Source: Isoetes taiwanensis (Eukaryota; Streptophyta; Lycopodiopsida; Isoetales; Isoetaceae). Taken from it: DNA of 64,000 nt. Positions 53,693 to 64,000 of this stretch are shown piece by piece. Below the pieces are notes generated by a model. That model was not told the origin of the DNA, ran no database searches, and worked only from the letters and a program-made list of their open reading frames with translations. The number at the start of each line of letters is the position of its first letter. The first letter of the stretch is position 1. The DNA lies in contig JAJEKV010000132.1 of NCBI GenBank assembly GCA_021234155.1, positions 250,001 through 314,000 of the forward strand, given 5' to 3'. The position numbers were made by a program, and so were the translations under genes.

Positions 53693-53989
53693 AAGTGGTG
53701 GTGAACCTCCGAGCCCAACGATAGCGAGGATCCCCATGGACACACCGCCAAAAGGGTCCCCATTAAGAAGCTAGAGCCAAAGAAGCTCACATTAAGAATA
53801 GCTCAAGACTTGCTAGAGGTGCCCGCAAATCTTCGGGTGGAAAGGTCGGAGAAGAGGAAAAGACGGTGAGAGAATACACCGCAAAAATTTACGATCACGC
53901 AGGATCTGTTTCCTCTCGGTGTTACATTCATTAAAAAATAGACGTGTTCAAATTATATCAAGGACCAAGCAAATCGACATCTAGACCAA

Positions 53990-54480
53990 GGAATATGGAG
54001 CACGTCAAAACTTTGGTGGAGTCCTTTCAGAGAGACCCACATCCGGTCTTCACTCCCCGCTGATGTGATTCCATTCAATCCCCTCACAAATAAACCGGTC
54101 CCTTGGAAAACCGAGGATGACCTCATGGGGATGCACTATTATATAGTGAATGGTAATCATTCGGATTATGGCTGCTCAACTTGTATGTAGAAGAGCTCGG
54201 CACACCAAAGTCCCAAGAGCAAATGTCAAAGATTTATCTTCAACGGAATTGCCGAAAGTGTTGTGCCGCACGCGATCAACGAACAGGAATGCCTGCAGCT
54301 TTCGGTTGTGAAGTCAATGATATCACCTGCGAAGACTATTTTCAAAGAGCCATTCATTGATAACATAACCCACCTTTTGGGCAGCAATATGCTCTATCGC
54401 GCGGAAGCGATCCATCGGGGCGGGCAATCTCGCTTCGAGAACCATACAAGGTACATGTTTTAATTTTTCAAGATTATGAA
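53990..54480 (+). pseudogene. Decayed ORF with YYIVNGNHS motif
   Basis: From about 54003 the frames read VKTLVESFQRDPHPVFTP, then PFNPLTNKPVPWKTEDDLMG and MHYYIVNGNHSDY before breaking up, then SMIYLQ- and LVVKSMI-like pieces. The DG/NG-Q/N-HS signature matches the IDGQ remnant at 38890-38970 in the previous block, which points to a shared, unnamed gene. Confidence 0.4.
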
Positions 54481-54560
54481 ATGGCGCCCGTGGCGCCATT
54501 TGTTCACTAAACGGCGCCACGGCGCCATTTTTCACTAAAATGGCGCCCGGCGCCATTTGC
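54478..54560. repeat. Three diverged GGCGCC palindromes
   Basis: aatggcgcccgtggcgccatt, acggcgccacggcgccattt and aatggcgcccggcgccattt in tandem. Confidence 0.9.
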
Positions 54561-56180
54561 TCATTAAATGTTCAAGTCTAACTTCTTGTTGTTTCCGGCG
54601 TTATCGGCTCGGCTGAAGTTACCATGCGTGGTAAGCATCCTAAAGATTTCAACCAATTGGGTCTTCATGCCGGAGGATATTTTTGAGTTATTCGTGTCCC
54701 TATGGAACTTGTGGAAATCTTGCAAGCTAAAAAGACAACAAGGGACAAACTATTACATGGCGGGCAAAAGAATCGACTACTTCCGGTCGGACCTACCCGA
54801 GGTGCATGAGGGGTATGGACTACTAAGATCGCCGGGTTCTGTTCCGTGAAGTCTTTGGATGGGAAGACCTTCGCCAAGGTCACTAGTGATTATCTGGTAA
54901 GCAATTCTTCAAGGCAAGGGCAAAGACACTAAGATCCATATCTTTCTTGAAGAAGGAGATTTTTGCATAACGTGAAGGATAATTTTCCGAGGAAGTTCAA
55001 GTCCTTCATCGATCTCGATGATCGCAGCGGGCGGACCCGAGGATACCGACCTGATTTCCATGGCCACCTTGCATAGTAAGTGGGTTGAAACCGAGTGGGC
55101 AAGGAAGGCATTTTCGGTAACGTGCCACCGCCTTGGCAAGATTCATAACGCAATGCTCGTCTTGAAGAGAGAGGATATGAAGACTTCCGTTCTTGTTGAA
55201 CTGAACAGACGACAAGGGACAAGTTGTTTGCACTCCTGTACAAAGATCCTTGATTGCCCGGACACTAGAGGCATATTTCCAATGTGGGACAAAACCACAC
55301 TAACAAATTTCTTTAATACTGTTTGTGTAAAGAACACCACGGTGATTCTTTTTGGATAGTAGTCTTTGCAAGGCGGAGCACAACTTTTTGATTTCATCGT
55401 ATTGGATGATCCGGATTCCAGATCCGAGTTTATATTGGCATGTATGAGGATCTAATACAAGAATCCGCCTCCCCGGGGAGTTCGGGAGGCCCATTCACTA
55501 GTGTATGCCACAAAGATTCAGGCCATCAAGGTCCTCCCCGTCGGGTTATTGACCTCAAGTTCCCCTTCAACGATCATCCTCAAGAACCGCCACCGGTTTC
55601 GCAGTTTCTAACTAAGAAGACGAAGACGGGAGACCGAGGCTATGGCGGGAAGCTCGCAACAGCCAGATTCAGTGCACGGTGGCAAGGCTTGCCGGGGGAC
55701 ATAATTATGAGAAACCAGTGGGTCTCGCTACATGCTCGCACTCCGCGTGCGTAAAAATGGTACCGCCAGAACGGGGGTGTTTGATTACTTCTCTGTGGTT
55801 CTTTTGGCAGAGCTTCATTCTTTGAATAAGAGATTTTGCATTGTATTCGAAAGTGACCCGCTTAAGCATGAGTGCCTAAAGGGGATTCTAGATAGGCTTG
55901 ACCGCCATCGAATCCTACCATCGCATTTGTTCTCGTGACAGAGAGACCACCCGCCGAAGTTGAAGAAGTCAGAGATCCACCAAATCCGAGATGCCCGAAG
56001 CTCCACCCGATGTGGACTATGATGTGATCAAGAATACACAATTCAATATGGACATTCTTGATGATCCCAATTTCACCGCCACGCGGCTCGAGAGCTTTAC
56101 GGGAGATCCTATGGTTGCTTCTTCTAGCCATGGCCTCGCCATACCGGAACCCGATCCTATTGTGGAGCCGATTTCTCGAT
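54560..56180 (+). pseudogene. Decayed unknown gene(s)
   Basis: Readable stretches: MPEDIFELFVSLWNLWKS (54668), FPRKFKSFIDLDDRSG (54985), IGMYEDLIQESASP (55440), FSARWQGLPGDIIMRNQWVS (55670), RTGVFDYFSVVLLAELHSLN (55770), and MPEAPPDVDYDVIKNTQFNM (55991-56182). Frames alternate every 100-250 bases, so introns and indels are mixed. I cannot assign a family. Confidence 0.35.
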
Positions 56181-56649
56181 GAAGAACCCCGAATTTTGTA
56201 TGAAAATAATGTAAATTGTACACTAATACTTTGTATACTGGGCTGCCTCTTCCGAGTCCTTGCCTGTTTTGGCAAATTTTTTAATATGCAAATCTATGAA
56301 TTCGGAATTTTTAACTATTTTTGTGATGTTATGTTTCTCCAGCTTCATTTTATGCAATGCTAGAATTTTTAATGGCGCCAATAAATGGCACTTTAGATGC
56401 ATATTTTTTTTAAATGGCGCCATAATTGCTCAAAAAATTGGCATAAATTTGACTAAAAAGGATTTTCGTTCCTAATTGGAATCACGAAATTTCTCATTTT
56501 AATGAAATTGTGCTTCGTACTGAAAAATACAGAGCAAGAGCTATGCACTATATTCACAAAACAACAGAGCAACATAAACAGCAGAAAATCGTGCTGTACA
56601 AGGCAAAACGCTACAAAATCCTCACACACAAAGCTGCTCCTGATTGGTG
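56181..56649. other. Spacer with last GGCGCC words
   Basis: Two half copies of the palindrome (aatggcgccaataaatggca near 56371 and aaatggcgccata near 56413) mark the right edge of this block. No gene. Confidence 0.6.
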
Positions 56650-59330
56650 GTTGAACAAGTTCTGCACCTCATCACCTAGCCCCGAGTAGACTGACTCAGA
56701 TCACCAGCCATTTTTTCTCCAAGTGATCCAACCCCCTGATTGCCTCAGCTACGGCTGGATTATGATCGTGCGGTGATTTATGCCCAGATGCTAGTACCCG
56801 ACCTAGCGAAAATTCTAGAGCTCCCCGCGCTACATCAATAGACTAACCAATTGGTAAAAGTGCTTATGATTCCTGAGGAGAGATGCTTTTATAGAAGCCG
56901 TCCCAAAAGATCTCAGGAACTACAATCTTCTCCCATCACCAGTGGTTTGATGCTGAATGTGGGGAGCTCAAGCGCTGGCTTCGACAAGTCGCTGAACCTG
57001 CCCTGCGCCTCCTCGTGATCAGACAATATCATCTTTCCGTGAAAGGAAAGAAAACCAGATACATTGCAGAGCATCAGAGGGAAATGTCTTACCTTCTGGT
57101 GAGGCATCCCAGAACATTTTGGGGAAAGGTGCTGAGCAAGCCTCTGCAGCCTGCAGGAAATATCAGTCCGGAACAATGGGTGCAATACTTGCAGCAGAGC
57201 TATGATCCTTTCAGGGTCCGGCTAGGGGTACCTCCCCAAAAGGGCCCAGCCTTAGAAATCACAGAGGCAGATGTCACGCAGGGCATGCAGCATCTCGCCA
57301 ATGGCAAAGCGGCAGACTTGGATAGTATGCAGGCAGAGCTGCTCAAGTGGGCAGGACCACCAATAATGCCCATCCTGACCGCACTACTTAATAGGGCATT
57401 ACAAGAAGGATTTCTCCAAAAGTGGATCACTAGTAGAGTAGTCCCCATCTTCAAGGCAGGAGACCCACAGAGCCCATCCAACTACAGGACAATCATGGTC
57501 AGTTCACTCTTTGTAAAACTAATGGTCAGCATCCTTGAATAGCAATTGACGATGTGGGCAGAGGAGGCAGAAGCGAGAGCGCTCACATAGGCAGGGTTCA
57601 GGCTTCGACACTCTACTATTGACCACATATTCACGCTCCGAACATTGGTTGAGAATAGAAGGAACCTCCCCAGGATCTCTACTCTTGCTTTATCGACTTT
57701 GCAAAGGTCTTTGACACACAGTACATAGAGAAAAGTTGTGGGAAAGACTAAGACAGTTGCCAACCCCTAAAGAATTGCAAAATGTGGTATATGGACTCTA
57801 TGAGACATGTTCTGGCCGACTGATACTGACAGGACAGCCTATTAATAGTTGTATTGGTGTCCGCCTGGGATGCCCACATTGTTTGGCCTCTACATTGACC
57901 AATTGGAGGGGTGACTTGCCGATCATGGGGATGACAGAACTTGGCTTGTGCATCAGATCATTAAGCAGCTCATATACACGGATGATGTGGACCTCCTAGC
58001 ACACACCCCAGATGCCATGCAGCAGCACCTACATGCCCTAGTTTCTGTTAGGCCACTGAAATGAGGGTTAATTTGTCCAAGACTAAGGTCTTGCTTGTCT
58101 CATCTTCGCACCAGCCAAAGCTTCACTCCTTCACTTATTAGGGACAAATTGTGGAGGTGGCGCACACTTACAAGTACCTGGGAATAGAGTTCCCGACTGC
58201 CATATACTGGGACACTTCGATTTGATTGTAGACGACCGCAAGTTGGAAGGCACTTTATGCGATGCAGAATAACAGCTACGCAAAGCTGTATGACTGGCCC
58301 CATCTGTGGATAACAGCTTCAAAGCAGAGTTGTATGACTGATCCCATCTATCTCACTTGTTCAGAATTTTGGTGGAACCTGTTCTTTTATATGGGGTCGA
58401 AGTCTAGAATCCGGTTATATCCCCAGCCATGTGGAATGAATTGGAGCAAGTACAGAAAGCCTTTTTGGCACAGACACTCAGGGTGAAATCCATAGTTCTA
58501 TATCAGATCCTTCTGTAGGAGACAGGTTTCTTGCCTTTTCAGTGGGTCGCACTTGACCGCCACATTATTTACTTCCAGAAGGTGGCCGGTAATGAACATC
58601 ACTCCAACCTGGCTTATACTATGACCATGGGCCCGTAGTGCCTCAAAACATGCTGGAAGGAGAGATGGGCACAGTGGTTCTCCAGACAAGGTGTACAAGA
58701 GCATATGTGCATCCAAGTTGAAGAAGAGAAGACCACCATCAGCTGTGGCAATATCTAGATGCTTGCTTCCTCAGCAAGCTTTAAGATACTAGTGCTCTTG
58801 AACATGTTAAGATAGTGCACTATGAGGTCCAGATCAATCTCATATACTTGCACGTGGTCCAGAGTGCTACCTCCTTACAAATTTGCCACTAAAAAATCGC
58901 AGATTGATAGCTTCCATTCAAACAGGTGCACATCGCTTGTGAATTGAGACAAGCTGATGGGCTCAGGAGGCACGGGACGATAGACTGTGTTGTATTACCA
59001 ACAGGGTGCTATTGAAGATGAAAGCCACACTCTGCAGCATCGCACCAGCTATGCTGAGTTGATCCTACCTAATCAGCAGCTGCATGCACTGTTGGATACA
59101 ATGTCAGTGGGTTTGCTAGGATCTTATCTGCAGGACATCATGGATGCCTGCACTCAGTTATGTCCTCGGACGATGCACTGAGATACATCATATACCATTG
59201 TCATATATTATTGTACCCTCTGGAGCGGGGATTTTTTTATTCTAGCAGTAATACACTTGTCGTATTCCTTGTTTGGGTCCCATCCAATTGGTCTTCGCGG
59301 ACGATAAAAATCAAATCAATTCAATTCAAT
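56650..59330 (+). pseudogene. LINE reverse transcriptase, decayed, with repeat tail
   Basis: WFDAECGELKRWLRQ (56945) opens the linker. The RT core follows: NGKAADLDSMQAELLKWAG, VVPIFKAGDPQSPSNYRTIM, AGFRLRHSTIDHIFTLRTLV (after 57580), QPINSCIGVRLGCP. Near 57968 the catalytic box reads YTDDVDLLAHTPDAM; most relatives have YADD. A post-RT region follows in broken frames (VLLYGVEVWNPVISPAMWNE, QKAFLAQTLRVKS). The end at 59280-59330 is a run of atcaaatcaattcaattcaa, typical of a short-repeat LINE tail. Many stops and shifts; inactive. This clade differs from the LINE at 9994, which has YADD and another linker. Confidence 0.88.
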
Positions 59331-59874
59331 TCTATATGGGTTTGCCTAAAGAGACTCGAAGCTCATAGCAAAATAATTCAATATTCTAATAAGAATGCTT
59401 TAACCAATGCAACCAATGAGCTCACTTGCTTATTTTTTCTATTGAATCTGTATTTTCTTTTATAATAATTCATTTAATTGTTTTAGGGGTATGGTCTATG
59501 GTCTCAGGAATAGTGATTTCTGCATCCATATCAAATCCCCCTGGAACCCCCTGTTATTCTGCTATATATTCACACGAGAGCATTTGTTGTTTGATGAAGT
59601 AGTAGCAAATAACACATATGCTGCTTATAACACATATGCTGCAAAAGATTCTCAATCCCACTCACCACTAGGTTGAACTTTTGATATAAAGTTTATCATT
59701 AAAATAGTGCTCTAGTTTATATAATGAAAAGTCGAGCTTCAATTCATGTAATAGACATCTAAAATAAAATGTTATAACATTTAGATGGATGAGCTTAGAT
59801 GTCCATAGACATACACGATTGTTTTGCTAGGTTGATGCTATTTGGAAGGCTATTTTGTCCATAAGGACTCATAA
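59331..59874. other. Spacer, nothing supported
   Basis: AT-rich; contains a short repeat acacatatgctgcttata..acacatatgctgc around 59610-59640. Confidence 0.5.
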
Positions 59875-60415
59875 AGTGGCCATGTGGGGTCTTTAGAAAA
59901 TGTCATTTTATTTGTCTCTTAATTCTTTCATTCTTTGAGTAGGATCCAGTTTATGAGACGGACAAACTCAAGTATACGGATTGAGCCCAATGTCAATGAC
60001 ACTCTTGGACATTACGATGTATTATTGTTGAATTATGTGGTTATTTTGATGGCCACTATGGTAACCTAGTGTCTACATTCGATTGAAATGTCACATCAAT
60101 TAACATTATTGAACATATATAGGATAGAAGTGGGCATGTGGGGTCTTTAGAAAATGCCATTGTGTTTGTCTCTTAATTCATTCATTCTTTGAGCAGGATC
60201 AAGTTTATGAGATAGCCAAATTCAAATGTACGGATTGAGCTCAATGTTAATGACACTCTTGGACATTACGATGTATTATTGTTGAATTATATGGTTATTT
60301 TGATGGCCACCAAGGTTGAAATTTTTTTATACATAGAAAAAGACATGGTAAACTAGTGTCTACATTCGATTGAAATGTCACATCAATTAACGTTATTAAA
60401 CATAGATAGGATATG
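59875..60415. repeat. Tandem duplication 3' of the phosphatase gene
   Basis: Unit 1 59875-60128 and unit 2 60129-60415 share catgtggggtctttagaaaa, attgttgaattat and ggttattttgatggccac, with about 90% identity by eye. Unit 2 has a ~33-base insertion (ttgaaatttttttatacata and neighbours). The second unit ends about 70 bp from the phosphatase stop. Confidence 0.9.
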
Positions 60416-60483
60416 AAGCCAAGGGCTTGTCAGCAATGGTCCTATTCATAGAAAAGTTCACCAAAAAGAAAAAGAACAAGATT

Positions 60484-61467
60484 TTAGGAGCTCTTGAGAT
60501 GGAATTGAAGAGCGCATATGACTTTGCAGACTTTAATCTGCAAATTGAAAGGAAGCAAATTTCCTGGCATAGAGAACTTGTGGATTGCATAAATTCCATT
60601 GTTTCTATTGCAAAAAGCTTCAGCTATAACCCTTCTAGCCTCATCTCGAATGAGTAAGTTATGTTTTCTCTTGTTAATTAGAGCAGCCACTAAATCCTCT
60701 TCATTCTTGATCTGTTCAAGAATACCCTGCAATACAAGAAGCATCTGATCTGCGGGATGGCCCAAAAAGGATGGCACATGAATGCCATTATCAAATTGAA
60801 GTTTAAAACAATTGGAATTATTATCAATGATGATGACTCGCCGGAGATCGCGACCGAGCCTAGACAAATCCTTCACATACCTTCCATACTCTAAAGTGCA
60901 AGAATCCCTATACAACCTGTGTGCAAACAGAACTCCATATGGATCCAATTGATCAACAATTTTGTCAGCATATTCCCTTTTGGAAGATGTGAAGATAACA
61001 AGCTCAAATGATGCTGCCATGGTGCTCAAAAATGGTGCAAGCCCTGGACGGCAATATGTAGCCCTGGAGACCGAGGAATAGATCAAGGTTTCATCCAAGT
61101 CAAGCACTAGAGTTGGCTTGCCTATGTGTGTGATAGATTGTGGCGGCAAAAGGTGCCACCATGGTGTATATTTTATAAAATCATTGTGAACCTTTCGTTT
61201 TGTTTGCACCCTTATATTTTCATCCTCATCATCTTTATCATGAACATCATCTCCTTTCCTCTTTTTTTTGCCAGTATGAAGAAACAAATCGCATACCAAA
61301 TTATGGATGTATGCACATGCGCTCACTAGATTGACTACTAACCTCTTCTGGATGGGGCCTTCCAACCTGATTGGAGCCCTCCTATGCCTTGATCTTACCT
61401 TAGGTTGGACTAATTTGCACCTCTTCTTCCTCCTATTCAAGCATGGTGGACACCCCCTCAATGCCAT
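60484..61467 (-). CDS. SCP/FCP1-like CTD phosphatase (HAD family)
   Basis: An intact 327-residue ORF. The HAD motifs are in order: LVLDLDETLIYSS (nucleophile D123, acid D125), VIFTSSKREYAD (T160), GRYVKDLSRLGRDL (K199) and VIIIDNNSN (D215). Such enzymes dephosphorylate serines, notably on the RNA polymerase II C-terminal tail, in the nucleus. The N-terminal 115 residues are basic (NRRKKRCKL, KKKRKGDD) and may be a nuclear signal. After motif IV the usual W-x-x-D loop is replaced by SFLGHPADQMLL, an oddity. No intron interrupts the ORF, unusual for this plant family and compatible with a retrogene. The start is the first ATG, with a TATA box 35 bp upstream. The tandem duplication at 59875 lies on its 3' side. 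Confidence 0.9.
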   Translation of the reverse strand: MALRGCPPCLNRRKKRCKLVQPKVRSRHRRAPIRLEGPIQKRLVVNLVSACAYIHNLVCDLFLHTGKKKRKGDDVHDKDDEDENIRVQTKRKVHNDFIKYTPWWHLLPPQSITHIGKPTLVLDLDETLIYSSVSRATYCRPGLAPFLSTMAASFELVIFTSSKREYADKIVDQLDPYGVLFAHRLYRDSCTLEYGRYVKDLSRLGRDLRRVIIIDNNSNCFKLQFDNGIHVPSFLGHPADQMLLVLQGILEQIKNEEDLVAALINKRKHNLLIRDEARRVIAEAFCNRNNGIYAIHKFSMPGNLLPFNLQIKVCKVICALQFHLKSS

Positions 61468-61501
61468 ATTTTCCTGTTATTTGGTGGAGTGAATGTGTTT
61501 A

Positions 61502-61511
61502 CTTATATATG
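61502..61511 (-). promoter_or_regulatory. TATA box of the phosphatase gene
   Basis: On the minus strand catatataag precedes the start codon by about 35-45 bases. Confidence 0.55.
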
Positions 61512-61519
61512 TATAAGAG

Positions 61520-62389
61520 GACCATGAACCACAAATTAACGTGTGGTCTCTATGTTAGATGCAACTCTCAGCTTATTGATTACGTTCAATAGGGCAATCA
61601 AATTAGTCAAACATGCCCCTTATAGAATTGCCAACTTTTTGATAGAATTCCGTCATTCCTTATCTTGAAAACATGCCTTATTATATTAGATATAAATAGA
61701 CATTTGGGGAAATTATCATATATTGTGTCTCTTTTATTCAATTACATACTTGTTACACCACAATGAAGTCATGTTAGACTATGTTAAAGGTGATATTTAT
61801 GACTATTATTGACGTCTAAATAGTATGTTGCTTGTTCCGTTGAATGATCACATTTATCACATGGTTTGTGAAGTAATTATACAAAAACAATCTTCTCATG
61901 TTTTTATAAAACCCTCCAAACTCTCTCACACATGTTTAATCACATTGTGACTATAACCCCATACCCCACATTGCACCTAATTCCCAACAATTCTGTGTTA
62001 GCCTAGATGCGCATTTGATTTTCTTTGGCTCTCGTTCTACAAAAGCTAGGCCACTTACGTGCTAGTAAAAGGCCATATCTTTAGACTTTAGTGTTACATG
62101 TGATACAGAACCTTTGAGTGGATGCACTAAGATACCAAGGTACCACCACCTCATCATCCTCTTCTAGTTTTTACTTGCCCATTATCCAATATGTAGTACA
62201 AACTTGTATATTTGATTAAGATTTTTCCTTAGCTTGTCTTTAGATGTCATTATATGCTTCTTTTCCTATATCTATGAGATTATGATATGAACTACCATAT
62301 TTCCAACGTTCCCCTTTTCTTATCTTAACATATATAAGGCAGTTACATTTTCTGTTTGATTGTAATATTTTTTCCCCAGGAATAATTAT
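61520..62389. other. Intergenic between phosphatase and TAF12-like genes
   Basis: AT-rich, stops in all frames, no repeats recognised. The two genes are divergent, so their promoters share this ~1.1 kb. Confidence 0.5.
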
Positions 62390-62443
62390 GGTGGCGACAC
62401 GTGTATGACTTCTTAAGGTGGCGACACGTGGATGACTTCCTAA
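62390..62443 (+). promoter_or_regulatory. Doubled 27-bp element with G-boxes
   Basis: ggtggcgacacgtgtatgac and ggtggcgacacgtggatgac, each with ttcttaa/ttcctaa, stand directly in tandem. The core CACGTG (62398-62403, 62425-62430), preceded by GA, matches the plant G-box/ABRE bound by bZIP and bHLH factors. They lie 0.4 kb upstream of the TAF12-like exons. Confidence 0.6.
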
Positions 62444-62800
62444 AGTGTTAAAAAGGAAGGCTAGAAAAATTTCGTGAGACGCATTTATGGCTACGCCTGA
62501 ATTCCCCTGTTCTGCCGGATTCTATTTAGAGGAGCCGCCTCTTGGCTCTGTATAATTTCAGTTTGCAGCATCTGATGGGAAGAGCGAGTATGGCGGGTGG
62601 GCTATGGCGAGCTATGGCAGTATGCAAGCAATTTGCTAACGGATTTGCAATCCAGCATAATCCAGCAATTTGCTAACCGATTGCAATCCGGTTCAAATCC
62701 GGCTGATTTCGCCCCCCAAACCTTTGTTTTCTTCTAATATGTAGAGGAAAAAGAAACTGTCTGCCATATTGCAGACATTTAAGTCCAGAAGAATCAAAGG

Positions 62801-63640
62801 TTGAAGCACGGAGACGGGCTTGACGCAAGAGGGGCATTTTGCCTGGGCAAAAACAAGGCTGGTTTCGCTGGAAGTGGAAGCGGTCCATCAAAGAAATATG
62901 GCAGGGGTAACTATGGTGGAAAAACACCTAACAATGGTAACCAGGCTGGGTCTGGAGGCGCTAGCATTCAGGTTCGTTTGTGCTATTGATCTGTCTGCAT
63001 ATGATCTTTACATAAATAGTTCAAAGTTGTATTCGTTCTAGAAGGCACTGTGTTTTAAATGGCCATGTGCCAGAACTGGTCGCCAAAGGAGTTTTTCTAC
63101 CATGGGAGTCCAAGATGTAAAGACTACTACCCAGGTATTCTGGTCACATTAAGGTTCTCTAATATATAAGGTTTAAGTTTGTGTATTGTTCTGCATTATG
63201 TGTGCCATATGTTGGAGACTATTTTCCACTGATTATTGGTATTCCATTTGCAGAGGGTCCAGGCAACACAGCAGTACTCAAGGGCATCTTCAGCCATATC
63301 ACCTGCAGCACAAATGCCAGCATATCCAGGCCAGCCCCAACAATGGATGTCCGGTCAGCCCAGGGTAATGCATCAACAGTCATCCATGCAGTACCAAACT
63401 CAGTTCCAACAGCAAGCAGCACAAAGGCAGCAGCAATTGCGTCAAAACCCACAGTATGTTCACCAATAACAATATCAACAACCACTTTCCCAGCAAGTAC
63501 GGCCCGAATCTCTTGCTCAAAAGAGCTCAGGTTTCATGGGAACCCAACCTGGTGTATCTGGTGTGAAAAGTGTTGGGAAGGCTTCTGAACCTAGTAATCT
63601 CATTTTAGGAAAACGAAGCATTCAAGAAATCGTTGCTCAG
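62801..63640 (+). CDS. TAF12: TAF12-like TFIID subunit, 5' exons only, with in-frame stop
   Basis: TAF12 pairs with TAF4 through a histone fold in TFIID and SAGA-type complexes. Exons here: about 62801-62972 (Gly/Ser/Asn-rich: GFAGSGSGPSKKYGRGNYGG), possibly 63072-63133, and 63254-63640. The last is Gln-rich (MQYQTQFQQQAAQRQQQL) and ends LGKRSIQEIVAQ with donor GTACGC. Plant TAF12 has KRKIQDLVSQVDP at the start of its histone fold, so the fold itself should lie beyond the window. At 63467-63469 the codon is TAA inside a Gln run (CAA expected); the frame continues unchanged after it. Either the gene is a pseudogene, this allele is null, or one base is misread. Assignment rests mainly on the KRSIQEIVAQ end. 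Confidence 0.6.
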
Positions 63641-64000
63641 GTACGCTTCTTACATCGATTATAAAAGCATAATACAGGGTTGGGAATACCACATGATAAT
63701 TGGAATTAGATTGGATACGAATAGTGCAATTATACTTAGTGGACATGGGCAGCCTAACATCTCAGCTAGATATCTTGAGACATTTGCGTGTAGTGTATGC
63801 ATGGCAACATGCTCTTTGGTAGGATCAAGTGACTCTATATCGAGTATCATTGCCTAAAGCAAGCATCACAACATAGTTGTCATGAATAAAATAACCTGCA
63901 AGACAGTACTAAAATATCACTTATCTGTTGTTGCATAAATGGCAGATGCTATTAGAATTAGAAGAAATTTATTTGGCTCGTCTGGTTTTTTACAGTGGCA
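63641..64000 (+). other. Intron of the TAF12-like gene, to window end
   Basis: Starts with GTACGC. A TTTTTTACAG acceptor-like tract stands five bases before the window end. Confidence 0.5.

Noticed and set aside
53272-53743. Long minus-strand ORFs rich in Phe, Leu and Ser
   Set aside because: Opposite strand of a purine-rich Lys/Glu repeat; all frames are open for compositional reasons.
50216-56470. Terminal inverted repeats for the GGCGCC block
   Set aside because: The two edges share only short AT-rich words plus the motif itself; no convincing TIR or target duplication could be aligned by eye.
1-64000. rRNA, canonical tRNA or organellar gene insertions
   Set aside because: None recognised on reading either strand.

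Overview
The window reads as nuclear DNA from a land plant with a large, transposon-laden genome. A homosporous fern fits best, but this is inference. Evidence: a PLS-type pentatricopeptide protein with the plant LITMYAKCGS signature, GT-AG introns, Ty1/copia pieces, LINE reverse transcriptases, a mini-LTR element with the plant initiator-Met-tRNA primer site, a Mutator-like element (MULE) carrying a Ulp1-type protease, and DUF7869-type genes (recalled from memory as common in ferns and bryophytes). No bacterial, organellar or rRNA content was seen.

Only three loci look like ordinary host genes: a PPR gene (5590-6954, +), a compact CTD-phosphatase-like gene (60484-61467, -) and the front part of a TAF12-like TFIID subunit gene (62801-63640, +, with an in-frame stop). 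Most of the rest is mobile DNA in varying decay.

Layout. 1-2250: decayed copia reverse transcriptase. 4255-5520: ~0.63 kb tandem duplication ending 70 bp before the PPR ORF. 6945-8007: duplicated segment spanning the PPR splice donor, plus a foldback. 8500-12500: two head-to-head LINE remnants, the second interrupted by a complete 346-bp TRIM. 12893-24431: an 11.5-kb MULE with ~66-bp TIRs, a perfect 9-bp target-site duplication, a multi-exon transposase (MULE core plus SWIM finger), a Ulp1-like protease, a C2H2 protein, an inverted pair of paralogous genes of unknown function, two GTATTTATAC arrays and several GGAATCAC arrays. 26948-28956: two tandemly doubled non-autonomous elements. 29169-30290: copia protease/integrase. 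30600-33360: decayed DUF7869 locus. 33826-42300: gene-poor, frameshifted region marked by CACGC..GCGTG palindromes. 43156-43945: copia gag. 45700-46400: minisatellites. 46942-50127: a much better preserved DUF7869 locus. 50250-56460: region marked by a different palindrome (AATGGCGCCATGGCGCCATT), with a near-perfect 191-bp hairpin and two paralogous miRNA-like hairpins. 56650-59330: third LINE. 59875-64000: host genes with duplicated flanks.

Most striking theme: three neighbouring large blocks (12.9-24.4, 33.8-42.6 and 50.2-56.5 kb) each carry their own private short palindrome, repeated in the spacers between genes and absent, by eye, from the other two. Only the first block has clear transposon ends. 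The other two share a GQ/N-type motif in decayed ORFs and may be related giant elements of an undescribed type.
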